The notes under the pieces are model-generated. The model was not told the origin of the DNA and made no database searches. It saw nothing but the letters and a program-made list of their open reading frames with translations. Positions 1-4,296 of a stretch of DNA of 7,942 bases are shown here, in pieces (the stretch's first letter is position 1; every line of letters begins with the position of its first letter). The DNA comes from Myxococcales bacterium. Lineage in GTDB: Bacteria > Myxococcota_A > UBA9160 > SMWR01. The position numbers and the translations under genes were made by a program. The stretch lies in NCBI GenBank assembly GCA_022572485.1, contig JACZVU010000123.1:1-7942 (forward strand), given 5' to 3'.

Positions 1-1083
1 CGGATCGTCGAAGAGGCGAGCAAAATCCTCGGCATCTTCAGCGGCCGACGAACCGAGCAGATTCGGCATCCAATGGACGTGCAACTTGAAGCCGGCGCCG
101 CGAAGCAGGCGCAGCGCGCGCCGGGACGCCGCGACATCACAACCGCGCCGGTTCGCTTCCAGCACCCGATCCGAGAGACTCTGAAGCCCGATCTGGACCT
201 TGGTTCCGCCAAGTCTCCGGATCCGCCGAACTTCTTCGGGAGAAATGTGATCCGGCCTCGTCTCGACGACGAGGCCGACGCTGCGACAGGCAGCGGTCTC
301 ATTGACGAGATGCGCCGCTTCGAGTTCCGCCCAATTCGCGCTCTCGCTCGGATGAAGCAGCGCGGATCCATGCGCCTCGCGCAAGAGCCCGCCGACGAGT
401 TGGTTGTAGGTGGCCCCGGGCTCGCGGCCCTGGAGCCGCGATGGCAGCTCGCGGAACCGAACCGGCGCCACGCCGGCTTCCGCGCGGCGATCGACCCCTT
501 TGCCAAAGTCATTGAGCGCGTCGAAGCAGCGCTTCACGAACCAGATCTGGTAGGCCTCCGGGTGGAACGACCAGGTTCCTCCCAGCACGATCAACTCCAC
601 CTTGGCAATGGGGTGTCCCATGCTTTGGTAAGCGCGTAGGCGATTCCAGGCCTGCAGGTACGGGTCGAAGCGATTGTCCTCGGCACGCTGCGCGCCGGGC
701 TCATCGGATAGATAGCTCTTTGGCATGCGAACATCGTTTGGACAAAAAATGCACTTTCCGGGACACGGGTACGGCTTCGTGAGTACCGTAACAGGCGTGA
801 CACCACTAAGCGTTCTAACCGGGCGCAGACGAATCCGTCCCACGAACGCTTCTTCGTCGAGATCGCGCTGACGGGCCGAACCGAATCTTCGGAAGCCGGC
901 AATGATCTCACTGCGCGAGAAGAATCCGGTTCCGCTCCTGGGATATTTCTTGAGAATCCGATCGAACGCTCGAGAATCGAGATCCGACTCGTCCACGATC
1001 GCATCGATGATCGCTACGAGTTCCCGCCGGTGATGCGTCGGGTCGAATTCCTTTCGCGGACTTCGGGCCGTGAACTCTGACAC
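1..1083 (-). CDS. elp3: Elp3-family radical SAM tRNA wobble-uridine enzyme (3' end beyond window)
   Basis: Elp3 enzymes use a [4Fe-4S] cluster, SAM and acetyl-CoA to place a carboxymethyl group on C5 of U34 in tRNA, in the cytoplasm. The minus-strand frame is open for 361 codons and leaves the window. Residues 90-101 read RTLSGVTPVTVL, followed by TKPYPCPGKCIFCPND; Cys107, Cys111 and Cys114 form a CxxxCxxC radical SAM motif. Then come KSYLSDEPGAQRA, VELIVLGGTWS, VGLVVETRPDHI, GGTKVQIGLQSLSDRV and FKLHVHWMPNLLGS, all hallmark blocks of the family. The C-terminal GNAT acetyltransferase domain would lie outside the window. I chose GTG at 1083-1081 because GAGAGG lies 8 nt upstream and the downstream protein begins plausibly; TTG 1089 and GTG 1092 are alternatives. 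It diverges from the Trm9-like gene with 48 bp between. I am confident of the family; the exact tRNA target is inferred. Confidence 0.93.
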   Translation of the reverse strand, partial: MSEFTARSPRKEFDPTHHRRELVAIIDAIVDESDLDSRAFDRILKKYPRSGTGFFSRSEIIAGFRRFGSARQRDLDEEAFVGRIRLRPVRTLSGVTPVTVLTKPYPCPGKCIFCPNDVRMPKSYLSDEPGAQRAEDNRFDPYLQAWNRLRAYQSMGHPIAKVELIVLGGTWSFHPEAYQIWFVKRCFDALNDFGKGVDRRAEAGVAPVRFRELPSRLQGREPGATYNQLVGGLLREAHGSALLHPSESANWAELEAAHLVNETAACRSVGLVVETRPDHISPEEVRRIRRLGGTKVQIGLQSLSDRVLEANRRGCDVAASRRALRLLRGAGFKLHVHWMPNLLGSSAAEDAEDFARLFDDP

Positions 1084-1131
1084 AGACAACACCTCTCGCC
1101 GCCGATCGGCTACTGTATCGCAGACGGCATC

Positions 1132-1935
1132 ATGGACGAGCAGACCCTCCGCTCTCTCAATGCGATCAACCGAATCTTTTACAGCGCAAACGCAGCTGAG
1201 TTCGACCAATCTCGCTCGGCGCCCTGGCCCGGCTGGGTGCGATTGCTGCCACACATCCAGAAAATTCGCGGAGAAGCCGCTGCGGCAACGTTCCGGCTGC
1301 TCGACGTGGGGTGCGGGAATGCCCGCTTCGGCGCCTTTCTGGCGGATCGGCTGCCACCTGGCGAGATCCACTACTGCGGAATCGATTCGAGCCCGCTACT
1401 GATTTCCCGCGCACGGGAGCGCGCCCTTCCCTTCGCAGGCGTCGAATTTCGCCAAACAGACCTCGTGGAGGCCGGCAACGACTTTCCCAAAGGGCCGTTC
1501 TCGCTCATTGGACTCTTCGGAATCCTGCACCACGTGCCGGGCCACACCCATCGGCGGGATCTTTTACAACGGCTCGGAGAGCGCCTGGCACCCGGTGGGG
1601 TCCTCGCGTTGACCACCTGGCAATTCGAGGCGTTCACGCGCTTCCAAAACCGGCTGATTCCCTGGCGCGAATACAACCGGACCGCCGCCGATCCGATCGA
1701 CACCGCTCAACTCGAACCGGGCGACCACCTCCTGCCCTGGGGCGATGGGGGTTCAGCCCACCGCTACTGCCATTTCACGAGCGAAGACGACACGCGCAAG
1801 CTGCTCGAAGAACTGTCGTTCGAGGTCATCGAAAGCTATGCGGCGGACGGCCGCGAAGGGAACCTCAACCGCTACTTCATTTGTCACTTCAGCAATACGC
1901 AAGTCGAGCCGAAACAGGGCGAGATGCGAAGCTGA
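1132..1935 (+). CDS. Trm9/ALKBH8-like class I SAM-dependent methyltransferase
   Basis: The 267-residue protein has a Rossmann methyltransferase fold: motif I LLDVGCGNARFG (56-67), an acidic end of strand 2 at GIDSS (83-87), D110, the LHHV segment (132-135) and LAPGG (152-156). Outside the core it has features I associate with tRNA-uridine methyltransferases of the Trm9/ALKBH8 type: an N-terminal FDQSRSAPWP (24-33), GDHLLPW (197-203), HRYCHF (210-215) and a C-terminal NLNRYFICHF (244-253). In eukaryotes Trm9 methylates the carboxymethyl group that Elongator adds to U34, giving mcm5U. The divergent neighbour is an Elp3 gene, which supports the same role here, but this is inference; a methyltransferase for another substrate remains possible. 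ATG 1132 is the only ATG after the in-frame stop at 1078, and its Shine-Dalgarno is weak. The next gene starts 44 nt after its stop and may be co-transcribed. Confidence 0.85.
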   Translation: MDEQTLRSLNAINRIFYSANAAEFDQSRSAPWPGWVRLLPHIQKIRGEAAAATFRLLDVGCGNARFGAFLADRLPPGEIHYCGIDSSPLLISRARERALPFAGVEFRQTDLVEAGNDFPKGPFSLIGLFGILHHVPGHTHRRDLLQRLGERLAPGGVLALTTWQFEAFTRFQNRLIPWREYNRTAADPIDTAQLEPGDHLLPWGDGGSAHRYCHFTSEDDTRKLLEELSFEVIESYAADGREGNLNRYFICHFSNTQVEPKQGEMRS

Positions 1936-1979
1936 GCGCCCATTGGACGCCCGGCTGAAAAATGGAACCAGGAGCGCAA

Positions 1980-2771
1980 ATGGAGCGACGGGACCGATTT
2001 CTGCCTCCCTACACCTCGACTCGATTGACGGTGCGTTTCCTCACGATCCTGCTCCTGCTCACGGCAGCCCTATCGGGCTTGTCCGCGGGTTTCGAAATCT
2101 CCCAGATCCAGCTTCTCTCGAGCGTCGACAGCTACACGGAAGTCAACGAGGAGACGCGCTGGGCCCACACCTGGATCCGGAACACCCTACTCGTGTCCCG
2201 GCTGACATTTTATGGAGTGATCGCCGTGACGTTCATCGTCTGGCTCCATCGCTCTCGAATCAACGTGCGCGCGTTCGGGTGTCGGCGTTTTCGCTACTCG
2301 CGTATCTGGGCAATCATCGGATTCCTCATTCCGATATTGAACTTCTTCCGCCCCTACCAAGTCGTATCGGAAGTTTGGCGGGCGAGCGATCCGCGTTCCA
2401 TCGAGACACCGGTGGCGTGGCTCTCCATGCCGATTTCGCGTTTCGTCCCCGCCTGGTGGGCGACGCTCCTCGCGAGCGCATTCCTCGAAATCCTGACTGC
2501 GGCACTCGTCACACATTCGGGAGTCACGATTGACGATCTATTCGCGGCGCGAATCATCGGAGTGCTCGCGGGCATCACGTCTGCCTCGAGCGCAATCTTG
2601 GCCTACCTCGTCACCTCCAGGATCGAAGAATCCCAGGAGGAGAAGTGGGCGATCATCGGCCAAGCGGAAGCGGACGCCGCGGACCCCTACCCGACCGATG
2701 TATCGATGGAACCCGAGCCTCCCGCCATCACCGCGAGGTCGATCTGGAGAGCCCACGCCGCGGACTCGTGA
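1980..2771 (+). CDS. DUF4328 family integral membrane protein
   Basis: This is a 263-residue membrane protein of unknown function. The DUF4328 signature is visible: a helix ending in VWLHRSRINVRAFG (87-100), then IIGFLIPILNFFRPYQVV (112-129) and EVWRAS (131-136). Hydrophobic segments lie at about 17-40, 70-90, 110-123, 157-178 and 188-212, followed by an acidic, proline-containing cytoplasmic-type tail. I prefer ATG 1980 because AGGAG at 1970-1974 sits 5 nt upstream; ATG 1962, in frame, would add six residues. The gene lies 44 nt downstream of the Trm9-like methyltransferase on the same strand and could share its transcript, although no functional link is obvious. Its TGA stop is followed after one base by an 18-bp tandem repeat array. 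The family assignment is good; the role is unknown. Confidence 0.85.
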   Translation: MERRDRFLPPYTSTRLTVRFLTILLLLTAALSGLSAGFEISQIQLLSSVDSYTEVNEETRWAHTWIRNTLLVSRLTFYGVIAVTFIVWLHRSRINVRAFGCRRFRYSRIWAIIGFLIPILNFFRPYQVVSEVWRASDPRSIETPVAWLSMPISRFVPAWWATLLASAFLEILTAALVTHSGVTIDDLFAARIIGVLAGITSASSAILAYLVTSRIEESQEEKWAIIGQAEADAADPYPTDVSMEPEPPAITARSIWRAHAADS

Positions 2772-2772
2772 G

Positions 2773-2862
2773 AGAGAGCCTGCCCTCTTGAGAGAACCTG
2801 CCCTCTTGAGAGAACCTGCCCTCTTGAGAGAGCCTGCCCTCTTGAGAGAGCCTGCCTTCTTG
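2773..2862 (+). repeat. Tandem array of five 18-bp repeats
   Basis: The unit agagagcctgccctcttg occurs five times head to tail without spacers (2773, 2791, 2809, 2827, 2845). Units 2 and 3 have 'agagaacc' instead of 'agagagcc', and unit 5 has 'ccttcttg' instead of 'ccctcttg'; there are no other differences. The array begins one base after the DUF4328 stop codon and ends 36 bp before the promoter of the aromatic attenuator. The unit is not palindromic and shows no terminator-like U-tract. One frame reads a periodic Arg-Glu-Pro-Ala-Leu-Leu, but it has no convincing gene context. It is probably a slippage-prone minisatellite; a protein-binding array is possible. Confidence 0.95.
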
Positions 2863-2898
2863 AATGGATCCGGACAGACCGCGGGGAGAAGATCTTTG

Positions 2899-2929
2899 TT
2901 GACACACCCGAGCGCGGGGCTGTTATAAT
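2899..2929 (+). promoter_or_regulatory. Sigma70-type promoter of the leader-DAHP synthase transcript
   Basis: TTGACA (2899-2904) and TATAAT (2924-2929) both match the housekeeping consensus exactly. The spacer is 19 bp, longer than the optimal 17, so strength may be moderate. Transcription would begin near 2935-2938, only about 6-8 nt before the leader Shine-Dalgarno. An ATG at 2928 overlaps the -10 box and therefore lies outside this transcript, which favours the TTG start of the leader peptide. Confidence 0.85.
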
Positions 2930-2957
2930 GCGAACCGGATCGAAGGAGACACTCGAC

Positions 2958-3041
2958 TTGCCGTCTTCAGCCGTGCGAGCTTTTGCGTATTTCAGCTTTA
3001 CCTGGTGGACCCGCCGGGTTCGGGGGTACGTGCTCGCCTAG
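2958..3041 (+). CDS. Aromatic-rich attenuator leader peptide (27 aa)
   Basis: This is a short open frame whose translation, rather than its product, is expected to matter. AAGGAG (2943-2948) lies 9 nt before TTG 2958, and TAG is at 3039. Residues 8-17 are AFAYFSFTWW. In all there are three Phe (9, 12, 14), two Tyr (11, 24) and two Trp (16, 17), seven aromatics in 27 codons. The tandem Trp codons (3003-3008) end inside the first arm of the pause hairpin. The frame precedes a DAHP synthase gene, which makes the first intermediate for all three aromatic amino acids. By analogy with the trp and phe leader peptides, ribosome stalling on these codons would report charging of the cognate tRNAs. The frame is also open upstream to the DUF4328 stop, but those codons would not be in the promoter's transcript. 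I am confident of the function and somewhat less so of the TTG start. Confidence 0.88.
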   Translation: MPSSAVRAFAYFSFTWWTRRVRGYVLA

Positions 3042-3096
3042 CAGCTGATTCGAAAACACGTCGACCCGGGCCCTGAGAGAGATCTCGGGGTTTTTT
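3007..3096 (+). promoter_or_regulatory. Transcription attenuator with alternative RNA structures
   Basis: Three mutually exclusive pairings can be read from the sequence. The pause (1:2) hairpin pairs GGACCC (3007-3012) with GGGUUC (3016-3021) around a GCC loop. The antiterminator (2:3) pairs GGGUUCGGG (3016-3024) with CCCGGGCCC (3065-3073), nine pairs with two G-U, and is extended by ACGUG (3028-3032) with CACGU (3057-3061) across a 3x3 internal loop. The terminator (3:4) shares 3071-3073 with the antiterminator. The leader stop codon lies in the antiterminator loop, so a ribosome reaching it would break 2:3 and let the terminator form. A ribosome stalled at the Phe, Tyr or Trp codons would block arm 1 and favour 2:3, allowing readthrough into the DAHP synthase gene. 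The pairings are seen; the regulation is inferred from known ribosome-mediated attenuators. Confidence 0.85.
3071..3096 (+). terminator. Intrinsic terminator of the aromatic attenuator
   Basis: CCCUGAGA (3071-3078) pairs with UCUCGGGG (3083-3090) over eight base pairs with one U-G, closing a GAGA tetraloop of GNRA type. Six U residues follow at once (3091-3096). This is a textbook Rho-independent terminator located between the leader peptide and the DAHP synthase start, 41 nt before the ATG, so it acts as the off state of the attenuator. Confidence 0.9.
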
Positions 3097-3105
3097 GTTG
3101 ATGGC

Positions 3106-3122
3106 TCCTCGGTTACCGAGGA
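3106..3122 (+). repeat. Perfect inverted repeat just upstream of the DAHP synthase RBS
   Basis: TCCTCGG (3106-3112) and CCGAGGA (3116-3122) form a 7-bp perfect stem around a TTA loop. It lies after the attenuator terminator and immediately before the Shine-Dalgarno region of the DAHP synthase gene. It has no U-tract, so it is not a terminator. It could stabilise the 5' end of the message, tune initiation, or be an operator half-site pair; the sequence does not decide. Confidence 0.6.
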
Positions 3123-3137
3123 TCGAAGGGAAGGAAA

Positions 3138-4223
3138 ATGCGCGAACACATTGAGGATCGAAATCTGATTGACATCCGAGCGCTCATCTCACCGCGGGAC
3201 TTGAAGGCCGCGGTACCGATGAGTGCTGCCGCAGCAGATACGGTTGTCGAAGCGAGGCGGGCCATCCGGGACGTGATCCACGGACGAGACGCGGACCGAT
3301 TGGTCGTCATTGTGGGCCCCTGCTCGATACACGATCCGGAGTCGGCCCTGGAATACGCGCGGCGGTTGCGTGGCATCGCAGAACACACCAAGGACGCGAT
3401 GCTCCTCGTGATGCGCGCCTACTTCGAAAAACCGCGCACCACCATCGGCTGGAAGGGGCTGATCAACGACCCCAGGCTCGATGGCTCCTGCGACATCGCC
3501 CACGGTCTCGAAATCGCCCGCAGGTTGCTGCTGGAGATCAACGAACTCGGAATTCCCTGTGGGAGCGAGGTGCTCGACCCCTTCACACCGCAGTTCATCG
3601 CAGACCTGCTCTGTTGGGGCGGCATTGGCGCGCGCACGAGCGAGAGCCAGACCCATCGCCAGCTCGCGAGCGGCTTGTCGATGCCGATCGGCTTCAAGAA
3701 CGGAACCGACGGAGGACTCGATGTCGCCGCAAACGCGATGGTCACAGCGAGCCACTCGCACACCTTCCTCGGCATCACGGCTGACGGCGAGTCTGCGCTC
3801 GTGCGAACTCGGGGCAACCCCGATCGGCATATCGTGCTCAGGGGCGGCGAAAAGGGGCCCAACTTCGCTCCCGAGTTCGTCACCGAAGCGCTCCGGCTCG
3901 TCGCAGAGCAGGGCCTCGTGCGTCCGGTCATGCTCGACTGCTCCCACGCCAACTCGGGCAAGGACCACAGCCGCCAGGGATTCGTCTGCCGCGAGGTACT
4001 CGAGCAGGTCCGGGCTGGGAACTCCGCGATCATGGGCCTGCTCCTCGAGAGCAATCTAGAAGCGGGCCAGCAAAGCTGGCAGCCGGGCGTTCCGCTGAGG
4101 CGCGGAATCTCGATCACGGACGCCTGTATTGGCTGGGAAGAGACCGAAAAACTGCTCCACGAGATCGCCGAGAGCGTGCGGTTTGGGCAGCCGCCCTCCC
4201 AGGCGAACGCGGCGCTCTCATAG
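3138..4223 (+). CDS. aroG: Class I (AroG/F/H-type) 3-deoxy-7-phosphoheptulonate synthase
   Basis: DAHP synthase condenses phosphoenolpyruvate with erythrose 4-phosphate, the first step of the shikimate pathway, in the cytoplasm. The 361-residue length matches the short Phe/Tyr/Trp-regulated enterobacterial-type enzymes. Visible family blocks are VGPCSIHDPE (59-68), MRAYFEKPRTT (92-102), GWKGLINDP (104-112), GARTSESQTHR (164-174), GFKNGTDGG (185-193), HIVLRGG (231-237), LDCSHANS (266-273), LLESN (302-306) and ITDACIGWE (326-334). Expected metal ligands Cys62, His270, Glu304 and Asp328, and substrate-binding Arg93, Lys98, Arg166, Lys187 and Arg235, are present, so it should be active. The start is ATG 3138, with AAGGG (3126-3130) 7 nt upstream. 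It is the only gene behind the aromatic attenuator. Which amino acid inhibits the enzyme cannot be told from sequence alone, so the symbol denotes the AroG/F/H type. Confidence 0.96.
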   Translation: MREHIEDRNLIDIRALISPRDLKAAVPMSAAAADTVVEARRAIRDVIHGRDADRLVVIVGPCSIHDPESALEYARRLRGIAEHTKDAMLLVMRAYFEKPRTTIGWKGLINDPRLDGSCDIAHGLEIARRLLLEINELGIPCGSEVLDPFTPQFIADLLCWGGIGARTSESQTHRQLASGLSMPIGFKNGTDGGLDVAANAMVTASHSHTFLGITADGESALVRTRGNPDRHIVLRGGEKGPNFAPEFVTEALRLVAEQGLVRPVMLDCSHANSGKDHSRQGFVCREVLEQVRAGNSAIMGLLLESNLEAGQQSWQPGVPLRRGISITDACIGWEETEKLLHEIAESVRFGQPPSQANAALS

Positions 4224-4296
4224 GCCGGCAACTTCGGGTTCTGAAACGCGCGGGGCCCACGATACGCGCTCAATCGGCAGCTGCGCAGGGCCGATA

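Noticed and set aside
591..1004. A 137-codon minus frame inside the Elp3 region
   Set aside because: It is one frame off the real Elp3 frame, which carries all conserved motifs and runs from 1083 to the window edge; Ser/Arg-rich composition is typical of a shadow frame.
1084..1131. A shared divergent promoter between elp3 and the Trm9-like gene
   Set aside because: A control region is expected here, and TACTGT or its complement could serve as a weak -10, but no convincing -35/-10 pair is visible on either strand, so no site is called.
2530..2928. A 132-codon plus frame containing a REPALL hexapeptide repeat
   Set aside because: Its first half is a shifted reading of the DUF4328 gene, it has no family resemblance, and the periodicity is just the 18-bp DNA repeat.
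2928..3041. An ATG-started version of the leader peptide beginning at 2928
   Set aside because: The ATG overlaps the -10 box, so it precedes the expected transcription start; TTG 2958 has AAGGAG at a good distance.
3189..4273. Long minus-strand frames opposite the DAHP synthase gene
   Set aside because: High G/C at third codon positions leaves the antisense frames open; none shows a family motif, a Shine-Dalgarno or a sensible start.
4129..4296. An in-frame upstream ATG at 4129 extending the TPR protein by 56 residues
   Set aside because: It overlaps the conserved C-terminus of the DAHP synthase, yields an Arg/Pro-rich extension before a clear signal peptide, and ATG 4297 has its own AGGG site.
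4224..4296. A search for a terminator or promoter between the DAHP synthase and TPR protein genes
   Set aside because: GC-rich fragments can pair weakly, but there is no stable stem with a U-tract and no -35/-10 pair; nothing supportable is present.
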